DNA from: Actinomycetes bacterium
Lineage (GTDB): Bacteria; Bacillota_I; Bacilli_A; RF39; UBA660
Length of the DNA stretch: 8,845 nucleotides
Assembly (NCBI GenBank): GCA_021152765.1
Contig: JAGKUT010000022.1
Coordinates: 1 to 8,845, forward strand
Direction of reading: 5' to 3'
Position numbers and translations under genes: made by a program. The notes beneath the pieces were generated by a model. It did not search any database. It saw only the letters and a program-made list of their open reading frames with translations, and was not told the DNA's origin. This document shows, piece after piece, positions 1 through 7,187 of the stretch; within the stretch, counting starts at the first letter, position 1; every line of letters starts with the position of its first letter.

Positions 1-354
1 ATCAAATACATTTCTAAATATAAACGAAAGGATAAAAAATATAACACCAACAGTAATTAACATTTTACTATAACTTAATAACTTTATATAAATGTCGGAG
101 GTTATTATAGTGCTTAAATATGGAATTTCTACACTGTTAAGTTTTAACATTTTTATAATAGTATTAATAGCTTGTGGTACAACTATTAATAAACCACATA
201 CAATTAAAGTTATTGGTATTGAATAATATTTATTACGTTTATATATAAAGTATCTAAATAATATTAAGCATACTCCTAAAGATGGAATAAAATACAATAA
301 AACCAGAATTACAGGAATGCTACACAGTAATTTAATAAATATATTATTTTTCAT
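1..354 (-). CDS. Partial multi-pass membrane protein (C-terminus off the left edge)
   Basis: An open frame of 118 codons runs from an ATG at 354-352 to the window edge with no stop, so this is the N-terminal part of a longer gene. The start (MKNNIFIKLL...) is preceded by AGGTGA at 363-358, which overlaps the TAG stop of the upstream gene and leaves 3 nt before the ATG. The same arrangement (GAGGTGA, 3 nt, ATG) precedes the gene at 4707. The protein is strongly hydrophobic: one or two membrane helices lie at about residues 4-38, another at about 44-66 and another at about 97-114, with a basic loop (RYFIYKRNKYY) near residues 34-44. I do not recognise the family. The 7-nt gap to the metalloprotease-like gene makes it the next member of the same operon, probably translationally coupled. 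It is clearly an integral membrane protein; its role is unknown. Confidence 0.75.
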   Translation of the reverse strand, partial: MKNNIFIKLLCSIPVILVLLYFIPSLGVCLILFRYFIYKRNKYYSIPITLIVCGLLIVVPQAINTIIKMLKLNSVEIPYLSTIITSDIYIKLLSYSKMLITVGVIFFILSFIFRNVFD

Positions 355-361
355 ACTTCAC

Positions 362-2845
362 CTACATATTTTTTGCATTATCAACAATAGTTTGTGGAAT
401 TTCTACATCACCAGCATTATCATAATTAGAAAATTTAATAGTTGTTGTAAACAATTCAAATCCAGAAACCATTTTAGAAAAATCATATTCTAACTTAACA
501 ATATAACCATTTTCTGTATAAACATCAACATTAATATCACCTTTAATCGCTGATGTATCAGAATTTGCAGAGCTCATCAATCCTTTTATATCATTTTTTG
601 TCATTTTAACTTTATAATGATTATCAGAAATCTTTGTTACATTTTCCATACTGATTAACTTATCAAGGATTGTTCCTAAATCAACCATTTGTGATGTTCC
701 TTTTTCTTTCCACCAAACGTCTCCACCATATGGCTGTGTCATATATGTATAACCGGTATTAAAATCATAATATATTTTATTAGAAACAGTTATACCCATT
801 GTAGTAGTATCAAAATCTAAATACTCTTTTTGATGAAGTTCATCAACAATTCCTTTTGAGTATTGTTTAACCTCAATTCCACTTACTTTTGTATTCATTG
901 TTATTTCTATATTGTAGTTATTAAATGTTGTAACATACTCGCTATTTTCTACATACTTGCTATTTCCTAAATTGATTGTATAATTGTAAGAATTTGTTAA
1001 ATCACCATTTGTTACAACTAAATAGAATTTATCATATTTTACATAAAATGCTGTATCTACTTCTATTTTATCAGATGAGCTTTTTAATTCCTTATAAACT
1101 CCATCTTTGTATCCATATATTTTTATAGTTAAATAATCATTATTGTTGGTTGATACACTCAAATCTGTCGTTGAATTTAATTCAAAATAATCTATTGATC
1201 CTTCATTTATAGTTAAATTATATGACTTCTTATCTTTCAATTCTAATTTATTATTTATTCCTTTATTAGATATTAAAGATTTATTATCATAACTTTGACT
1301 AATTGTATTATAAGCTAAATCATTTATTGTATCTATTAAATTCTGTTTTGATGTATTGCTTTGTATATAAGAAAATGGGGAATTTTCGTTATGAGCATTC
1401 ATAAGAATTCTTGCCCAATCATTTGATTTTGTAGAATATGAATAGAAATATGTAAATAGTGCATATCCTACGCTTCCACCTTTATCAACTATATCAGGTA
1501 ATCTTGTACTAGTATTTTTAGTATAAATTCCAGCCCAATTATTTAAAAAATTATTTGTTGTATTAACATTACTTACTTTTGAACTAGCAAAATTTGCCAT
1601 TCCTTCTGTTATTGTTAAATCAGCTACACACCTGTCTCCACTAGTAGATTTACAAAATAAATATTGCATATGATGAAATAATTCGTGATTATAAAGTTGT
1701 ACTAAACTATCCATACTATTTACAATACCTCTTCTGTTAATAATAATATAAGGATAATTAATAATTCCGTCTTCATCAAGAATATCTAAAAACAAAGAAC
1801 GATTTATCCACTTTGCAGCGTCTTGCTCATCATTATAACTTGCAAGAGTTACATTGCTACCAGTATCATACACATAAACACTCATAGCTGTTTGCAATAC
1901 AGATGTTGGTATATTATTCTGTGTTAATACTTCTTTTGCATTTTTCCAATCATCATTAAAATATTGATTGTCAATATATGGACTATATGAATATTCAATT
2001 CCAAAATATTGTTCATACTTACTAATACTATTTTCTAATCCGCTAGCAATAGATTTTAATTGATCATCCGTAATTGCATCATCACCATAACTAGCATACC
2101 ATATTAGAAAATTTCCGTTTGAAGATAAATATACTTTATTTAATCTATGGTTTGCTGCATTACTTAAATCATCTTCATTTTTTAATAATTTTACTTCATA
2201 TTTTGTAGTTGCATTATTTGATTGTTGAACAACACCTGTTGTTTCTTCGCCAAGTGCAACATTTGCCATTGATTTATTAGTTAAATATAACTTAACAATA
2301 TTTTGATCTAACTGATCATAATACTTTTCTAATATTTCATCAGTTTTTAATTCGCATTCTGTACTATAATATTCGTAGTCTGAATTATATTTAGAATCCA
2401 CATTTGATGAAGAAAACTCTAAATAAACTAGTTGAGTAAAATAATCATTTACATTTAAAACTCCACTTTCATAATCTGATTTTAGTTTTTCTAATGTATT
2501 ATATTTATATGTTTCTTCAACAATTTTATTGTTATCTTCGTTATTTATATTTACCTTCTTATTAAAATAATTAATACCTATATAACTTAATCCAACAATT
2601 AATCCTAAAATAACAATACCTATAAAAACTAATGGTAGTTTTGATGTTTTTTTCTTGTTTTCCGGATTTTTAACATTATTATCAAATTGTTGAAAAGTAT
2701 ATTGTGATTGCTGTTGGATTTGAGCTTGTTGAACATTATTTTGTGCTTGAAGATTATTATTTCGTATTTCTTTTAAATTAGTACCACAATTATTGCAAAA
2801 ATCAGCTTCATCAACAACTTGGCTTTTACAATTTGGACATTCCAT
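362..2845 (-). CDS. Zinc-ribbon, membrane-anchored metalloprotease-like protein (gluzincin HExxH...E)
   Basis: This 827-residue protein has several parts. Residues 3-20 form a zinc ribbon (C3xxC6, C17xxC20). Residues 27-60 are a Gln/Asn-rich linker. K64-66 and K69 precede one membrane helix at about 70-91, so the ribbon should be cytoplasmic and the rest outside. An alpha-rich stretch follows, then H387-E388-L-F-H391 and E414 in TITEG, 23 residues after the second His. That is the HExxH...E layout of gluzincin zinc proteases (two His and a Glu bind zinc; E388 would be the catalytic base). C398 and C406 lie between the two motifs and could form a disulfide. Residues of about 538-628 look like a beta-sandwich of the kind appended to secreted peptidases. 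Residues 634-827 resemble LolA/LppX-like lipoprotein domains, ending in VEIPQTIVDNAK. The RBS is AGGGAGG at about 2859-2853. No signal-peptidase site is apparent, so it is probably membrane-tethered. Substrate and exact peptidase family are unknown; an inactive descendant is possible, although the motif residues are intact. Confidence 0.8.
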   Translation of the reverse strand: MECPNCKSQVVDEADFCNNCGTNLKEIRNNNLQAQNNVQQAQIQQQSQYTFQQFDNNVKNPENKKKTSKLPLVFIGIVILGLIVGLSYIGINYFNKKVNINNEDNNKIVEETYKYNTLEKLKSDYESGVLNVNDYFTQLVYLEFSSSNVDSKYNSDYEYYSTECELKTDEILEKYYDQLDQNIVKLYLTNKSMANVALGEETTGVVQQSNNATTKYEVKLLKNEDDLSNAANHRLNKVYLSSNGNFLIWYASYGDDAITDDQLKSIASGLENSISKYEQYFGIEYSYSPYIDNQYFNDDWKNAKEVLTQNNIPTSVLQTAMSVYVYDTGSNVTLASYNDEQDAAKWINRSLFLDILDEDGIINYPYIIINRRGIVNSMDSLVQLYNHELFHHMQYLFCKSTSGDRCVADLTITEGMANFASSKVSNVNTTNNFLNNWAGIYTKNTSTRLPDIVDKGGSVGYALFTYFYSYSTKSNDWARILMNAHNENSPFSYIQSNTSKQNLIDTINDLAYNTISQSYDNKSLISNKGINNKLELKDKKSYNLTINEGSIDYFELNSTTDLSVSTNNNDYLTIKIYGYKDGVYKELKSSSDKIEVDTAFYVKYDKFYLVVTNGDLTNSYNYTINLGNSKYVENSEYVTTFNNYNIEITMNTKVSGIEVKQYSKGIVDELHQKEYLDFDTTTMGITVSNKIYYDFNTGYTYMTQPYGGDVWWKEKGTSQMVDLGTILDKLISMENVTKISDNHYKVKMTKNDIKGLMSSANSDTSAIKGDINVDVYTENGYIVKLEYDFSKMVSGFELFTTTIKFSNYDNAGDVEIPQTIVDNAKNM

Positions 2846-2865
2846 TATTTTGCCTCCCTTTCTTC

Positions 2866-2892
2866 AAAAAAGCAACTAAGGATTTAGTTGCT
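2866..2892 (-). terminator. Intrinsic-terminator-like hairpin inside the operon
   Basis: Read on the minus strand, a perfect 9-bp stem AGCAACTAA / TTAGTTGCT (arms 2892-2884 and 2879-2871) encloses a 4-nt loop and runs straight into six T residues (2871-2866). It starts 6 nt past the TAG of the WG-like gene. Only 20 nt separate the T-run from the ATG of the metalloprotease-like gene, and that space is mostly its RBS (AAAGGGAGG). The form is that of a Rho-independent terminator, but with no room for a promoter after it, it more likely lowers expression of the two distal genes than ends the operon. The stem is AT-rich (3 G:C pairs), so read-through should be substantial. A role as an RNA stabilising or processing element is the alternative. 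Confidence 0.65.
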
Positions 2893-2898
2893 CCTATA

Positions 2899-4707
2899 CT
2901 ATCCTTCATAAAACATTTTACCAGTAGTATATGAATAATATTGAGTTTTTGAATCTTTTGAAATAGTAAAGTATTTTGGATATGTATTAGGTTTTGTATC
3001 TACTGTAATAATATCTTTTTTCTTTTTTAAGTCACGAATTGTATAACCATTATCATTTTCTATTATTGCATAAACAATACCATTTGAAACCTCTGTACTA
3101 ATCTTTTTACCAGTAACCAATTTATCACCATTTATTTCAAAAATACTTTCTGTTCCATCTTCATTAGTTCCACGATATAAATTATCAGTTCCATTAATTG
3201 CATATATTTTTTCAGCAGTACTATTAGTACTATAATTTCCTGATACTTTTTCACCCTTTAAATTTATTACATAAAAGTTTTGAGTATCCTCACTAACTAC
3301 AGCATAACCATTTTTATCAAATTCATAAGCTCTTTTATATGTCTTATCATTTATTCGTGTTCCATCATATTTTATGTACATCTTACTACCATCACCATAA
3401 CCACTACAATGATCTAACAAATAAACACCATGCTTCGCATATCCACCTTGAATATTATCACATTTTATTTTTTCTTTTAATTGACCATTAACATATAATT
3501 CGGCACCATTTAATATTCCATCGGCTTGTTGTATATAGTTTTTATAATCTTTAAAAATAGTATAACTAATTTTTACAGCGTTATTTCCTTGATCATCTAA
3601 TACATATTTATAATCATCAGAGAAGATTACATTATCGCCTTCAAAATATAGATTACCTGAACTTTTTGATGTCTTGGTATATACTACTTTACCATTTCTA
3701 ACTAATTTATATACATATTCATCAACACTACTATACCAAGATGAGCAAGCATTCAAAGTAAATTCATCATTATTATTTTCATTAACTTTGTTTACGCAGA
3801 AATGTTGCTTATCAGCAAAAGATAATACTAATTTTGATTTTGAAACATCAAATATATAATTCATATTATTATAGAATATTGATACATAATTTCCTTCACT
3901 ATTAGCAGATGGACTATCAACGTCGCTATCATCTGCAACTGCGAATGAAGTTAAAGCATTACCCTTATAATCATATACGGTATATTTTTTTGCATTTTCA
4001 TCTTCAATTATTACATACTGATATTCACCTATAAATGATGTTACGTCTAAATCTTTACCTTTTAAAATTGTTTTTCCTGATGAATCCATAATATTGTCAT
4101 TATATTCTTCATCTACGCAATTATAAAATGGTCCTTCTTGATGTAAATATTTACAAGTACCATAGTTAATTATCATTTTTCCACTAGTAGAAATGACACC
4201 AGGTTGCTCGTCTTTATTAGTAACCTTTGCTGCACCATTTACAAAATCAGAAGCACTTTTAAAATTATAATCTGTTAGTTGCTTTCCGTCTAAATCAAAC
4301 AATGCATATAATCCATCAGAATTTCTTAAAAAGAATGAATTAGATGATGTTAAACTTTCTTCAAGTGATTTTCCACTATTATTACCTGAATTAAATTTTT
4401 TAAAAACTAATACTCCTATTAACAATACAACAACGATAGCAATTACAATCAATATAATATTTTTCTTGCTTTTTTTGTTATTATCCGTAGCATTATAATT
4501 ATTATTTGGTTGTATATTTTGATATGTATTTAAGTCTTGCGCCGGTTGGTTATAAATTTGTTGTTGTATTGGCTGTTGTGGATTACTATTAGCTTGTTGA
4601 TTAAGATTAGAATTTATATTAGATGAGTTATTAAATTGTGAATTATTAAAAGAATTGTTGTTATTTTGATTGTTAGAAAAATCATTATTATTTAGATTAT
4701 TATTCAT
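2899..4707 (-). CDS. Asn/Gln-rich membrane-anchored protein with WG-repeat-like external domain
   Basis: This 602-residue protein opens with a low-complexity segment (about 1-76) made mostly of Asn, Gln and Ser. A basic patch (KKSKK, 78-82) and a single membrane helix at about 83-102 follow, giving an N-in, C-out topology. The remaining 500 residues are predicted beta-rich, with repeats of the form 'LYALFDLDGKQL...F..A..FVNGAAKV' (about 133-162), 'IMDSSGKTIL', 'VYDYKGNALTSF' and 'FYVINLKGEKV'. These resemble WG (KWG) beta-hairpin repeats and suggest a propeller-like or beta-solenoid binding domain outside the cell. Six cysteines in this part fall into three close pairs (185/197, 304/321, 416/434), which are disulfide candidates. 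It lacks the N-terminal zinc ribbon of the genes on either side but keeps the same linker and anchor. The RBS is GAGGTGA at 4717-4711 with an 11-nt gap from the upstream stop. A ligand-binding or scaffolding role is inferred; no catalytic motif was seen. Confidence 0.8.
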   Translation of the reverse strand: MNNNLNNNDFSNNQNNNNSFNNSQFNNSSNINSNLNQQANSNPQQPIQQQIYNQPAQDLNTYQNIQPNNNYNATDNNKKSKKNIILIVIAIVVVLLIGVLVFKKFNSGNNSGKSLEESLTSSNSFFLRNSDGLYALFDLDGKQLTDYNFKSASDFVNGAAKVTNKDEQPGVISTSGKMIINYGTCKYLHQEGPFYNCVDEEYNDNIMDSSGKTILKGKDLDVTSFIGEYQYVIIEDENAKKYTVYDYKGNALTSFAVADDSDVDSPSANSEGNYVSIFYNNMNYIFDVSKSKLVLSFADKQHFCVNKVNENNNDEFTLNACSSWYSSVDEYVYKLVRNGKVVYTKTSKSSGNLYFEGDNVIFSDDYKYVLDDQGNNAVKISYTIFKDYKNYIQQADGILNGAELYVNGQLKEKIKCDNIQGGYAKHGVYLLDHCSGYGDGSKMYIKYDGTRINDKTYKRAYEFDKNGYAVVSEDTQNFYVINLKGEKVSGNYSTNSTAEKIYAINGTDNLYRGTNEDGTESIFEINGDKLVTGKKISTEVSNGIVYAIIENDNGYTIRDLKKKKDIITVDTKPNTYPKYFTISKDSKTQYYSYTTGKMFYEG

Positions 4708-4718
4708 AACTCACCTCA

Positions 4719-5624
4719 CTAACCAAACATATTTAATATATCATTAATATTAGTTGATACACTACTTACCATAAGTTTCATATATAAATAGTATCCAGCA
4801 CTTCCTAATATTGAAAGACATATTAAATGAAAATATATTTTTAAATCAATACTATCAAAAGATAGATCTTCATTTATTAAATTAATAAATATTAATAATG
4901 AGTAAACTGCTCCAATAACCATTGCAAATACTGATAAAGGAGCCCATATTTTACCAATTAATGGCGATACTATCATTCCTAATAATATATAAGGTATTAA
5001 TGATGTTGCAGATATTGATAGTAATTTAATAAAGTTTACTGACTTTTTAAAAATCAAACTTACTATATAATATACTAATGCTAGAGCAACTACAACACCC
5101 GCAAATATTAATAAATTTTTTCCTATTAAACTTAACCAATCTAAATCTTTTAATCTACTAAAATCAACACTTGTTTTATATTTAAAAGTTGAGTAATCCA
5201 TAGATTTTGTGAAAACTGTTGCAATCATAGCTTTTAATAGCGTAATTAACATCATCGCACCCGCTACTATTGAACTAAAAATTAAAGATGTTTTAGTATT
5301 ACATAATTTTGCTTCTTCTTCTTTAAAACTTTTAAATGGCTTTAATAGAATTGCAATAACGTATGCAAAATAGTTTAAAGGATCATTGCTAACATTAACA
5401 TTACTCTGATTATTTATAGATTGTTGATAATTATTTTGCGTTTGATTATAAATAGGTTGTTGTTGCATAGGTTGCTCCGGTTGATTATTCATAAGTTGTT
5501 CATTTTGTATTGGTGTGTTATCTATATTTACATTTGATTGTTGAATATCTTTAAGATTAGATCCACATTTTATACAAAAACTAGAGCCATCAATATTATT
5601 TGCACCACAATTTGGACAAGTCAT
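4719..5624 (-). CDS. Zinc-ribbon, Yip1-like five-helix membrane protein
   Basis: This 301-residue protein has an N-terminal zinc ribbon (C3xxC6, C17xxC20; GSNLKDIQ follows), closely matching the ribbon of the metalloprotease-like protein. A Gln/Asn-rich linker covers about residues 27-80. An amphipathic 'FAYVIAILLKPFKSFKEEE' stretch (about 86-104) comes before roughly five membrane helices at 112-137, 168-192, 199-223, 229-250 and 262-282. The helix layout and the 'KPFKSFKEEE...K.SL' entry resemble zinc-ribbon proteins annotated as Yip1-like in Bacillota; Yip1 proteins themselves are small multi-pass proteins of membrane trafficking in eukaryotes. The gene begins 2 nt after the preceding stop, with its RBS inside the upstream coding end, so translation is probably coupled. 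No enzyme motif is visible. The most likely role is a membrane scaffold or small-molecule/lipid-handling membrane protein; the specific function is unknown. Confidence 0.8.
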   Translation of the reverse strand: MTCPNCGANNIDGSSFCIKCGSNLKDIQQSNVNIDNTPIQNEQLMNNQPEQPMQQQPIYNQTQNNYQQSINNQSNVNVSNDPLNYFAYVIAILLKPFKSFKEEEAKLCNTKTSLIFSSIVAGAMMLITLLKAMIATVFTKSMDYSTFKYKTSVDFSRLKDLDWLSLIGKNLLIFAGVVVALALVYYIVSLIFKKSVNFIKLLSISATSLIPYILLGMIVSPLIGKIWAPLSVFAMVIGAVYSLLIFINLINEDLSFDSIDLKIYFHLICLSILGSAGYYLYMKLMVSSVSTNINDILNMFG

Positions 5625-5626
5625 AA

Positions 5627-7183
5627 TTATTTACCTCCCTTTTTATCAATACTATCTTTTATAAAACTTGCAATAGGACTACTATTTGTAACAGAATTAA
5701 TAACACTATTTCCTATGTTTTGACCAGATAATGAATCAAAAACTTTGCTAGATGATGTTTGACCATTAACTATTTTATTATTAGCACCATTCATAGTTGA
5801 ATTTGTAAGTCCCTTTTTAGATTGAATAAAATTATCAACCTTTCTCAAATTAGACATATTTGTCTTTGTATCAGTTTCGTAGGTATGTCTAGCATTAGAA
5901 TTACGATATCTTGTAAACATAATTATAAAATATATGAAACCAGATAATAAGAATAACCAACTATAATCCCAATCTATAAATATCATAGCTAAAATACCTA
6001 GAATTTCAACTAATGCAGATACACCAAATAATTTTGGCATATGAATAGGAACACTACCCATAGTTTCTTTTGTTCTTGCATTTACAGCAACATAATGTAA
6101 TAACTTTTTATCACCTTTAACTTGTTGATAACTATATAGCCAAACTGGTAAATAAGCTGCTTGCCATTGTTGTCCCTTAACATCTAGATTTTCTGACGAC
6201 CAAGCAACTCCACGATCATAGTTTTGTAGCGTTTCATTAGCAGCAAATCTAACAATATCTTTTGATTGTGTATCTACTAAATTTCTTAATTGATCTATAT
6301 TGGTATCTCTTCTTTCAGAAGTATAACCTTTTAAATAATTAGCATTATATTTAACACAATTTTCAACATCAAATGGCATAATAGCATTTATTATATTATT
6401 TGTTTGACTTGAAGAAGTAGTATTCAATCTTTCTGAATTAGACTCAACAGATAAACCATTTATAGTTAAATCAAATTCTCTCTCAATGTGGAATAAATCA
6501 GCGTCATAACGAGCTTCTTGATTATTTCCACTTCCAACATAATATTTTCTAGTTTGATGTTCACCCTCACCAATTAAATTAGCGTGCGCATTTACATCAA
6601 CTAGCATATATGGAAAATATACACCCATTATATTATTAGTAGTAAATTCTTCTTTAAATTTAGGGTGTGCAAAAAATTTTCTCTTTCCTACAAATTTTTC
6701 TATTTCCAATTTTGCAGTATCCCTGTTTATGTTGAAAGGCAATACAACATCCGGAATACTACCATTAGGAATTTGTTGATTTACTGATAATGTATTTCTA
6801 CACCAATGGCAGCGAGCTTGAGAAGCAGAAGCAGTATCAATAACAACTTCCGCTCCACAACTACTACACTTAAATGTTAATACATCTTTTGTATCAGCAA
6901 CTATATCTTGTGCGCCAGATCCCATAACTTGTCCCTGTAATTGATTAATGTCAGTTACCATACCAGCAACTTTTTCCGGCTCAAATTCGTGTCTACAGAA
7001 ATTACATCTTAATTTACCATTATTAGTATTTGTTGCAATATCTGTTGATCCACATTTAGGACATTTATCTTGCCCATCTTTTGCTCCGACATCAGTTTGA
7101 ACAATAGTAGGTCCATTATTAGAATTTGGATTAGGGTTATTATTTGCAGGTGGAGTTATATTTGAATTATAACCTTCTTGCAT
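5627..7183 (-). CDS. YdjG-like double zinc-ribbon membrane protein
   Basis: This 518-residue protein starts with a disordered Asn/Pro-rich segment (1-35). Two zinc ribbons follow: C41xxC44...C60xxC63, TFIIB-like with the 'GKLRCNFCRHEFEPE' ending, and C106xxC109...C125xxC128. A long mixed alpha/beta region (about 145-380) carries 'VVLPFNINRDTAK', 'GVYFPYMLVDVNAHANLIGEG' and 'QAAYLPVWLYSYQ', typical of TFIIB-type zinc-ribbon proteins near SPFH/YdjI proteins. Two membrane helices at about 387-403 and 406-423 put both ends in the cytoplasm. A Ser/Asn-rich tail of about 95 residues ends in KKGGK. In B. subtilis YdjG is a membrane partner of YdjI in PspA recruitment. The adjacent YdjI homologue, 4 nt upstream, supports a similar pairing. 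The RBS is weak (AGGA within the last codons of the previous gene), so the gene probably depends on coupling. The protein is longer than the roughly 340 residues I recall for B. subtilis YdjG, partly because of the tail. Confidence 0.82.
   Translation of the reverse strand: MQEGYNSNITPPANNNPNPNSNNGPTIVQTDVGAKDGQDKCPKCGSTDIATNTNNGKLRCNFCRHEFEPEKVAGMVTDINQLQGQVMGSGAQDIVADTKDVLTFKCSSCGAEVVIDTASASQARCHWCRNTLSVNQQIPNGSIPDVVLPFNINRDTAKLEIEKFVGKRKFFAHPKFKEEFTTNNIMGVYFPYMLVDVNAHANLIGEGEHQTRKYYVGSGNNQEARYDADLFHIEREFDLTINGLSVESNSERLNTTSSSQTNNIINAIMPFDVENCVKYNANYLKGYTSERRDTNIDQLRNLVDTQSKDIVRFAANETLQNYDRGVAWSSENLDVKGQQWQAAYLPVWLYSYQQVKGDKKLLHYVAVNARTKETMGSVPIHMPKLFGVSALVEILGILAMIFIDWDYSWLFLLSGFIYFIIMFTRYRNSNARHTYETDTKTNMSNLRKVDNFIQSKKGLTNSTMNGANNKIVNGQTSSSKVFDSLSGQNIGNSVINSVTNSSPIASFIKDSIDKKGGK
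5633..5641 (-). promoter_or_regulatory. Ribosome binding site embedded in the upstream gene's C-terminal codons
   Basis: The minus-strand sequence AAGGGAGGT is a strong Shine-Dalgarno site for the Yip1-like gene, 8 nt from its ATG at 5624. It also encodes K-G-G in the terminal KKGGK of the upstream YdjG-like protein. The stop codon (5629-5627) lies between the site and the start. This fixes the choice of start and points to translational coupling. Confidence 0.8.
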
Positions 7184-7187
7184 ATAA

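Noticed and set aside
3674..3859. 61-codon plus-strand open frame
   Set aside because: It lies entirely within the WG-like gene on the opposite strand, has no clear RBS and no recognisable protein features; it is a shadow of the real gene.
5538..5723. 61-codon plus-strand open frame
   Set aside because: It spans the junction of two well-supported minus-strand genes in antisense and has no protein-family signal.
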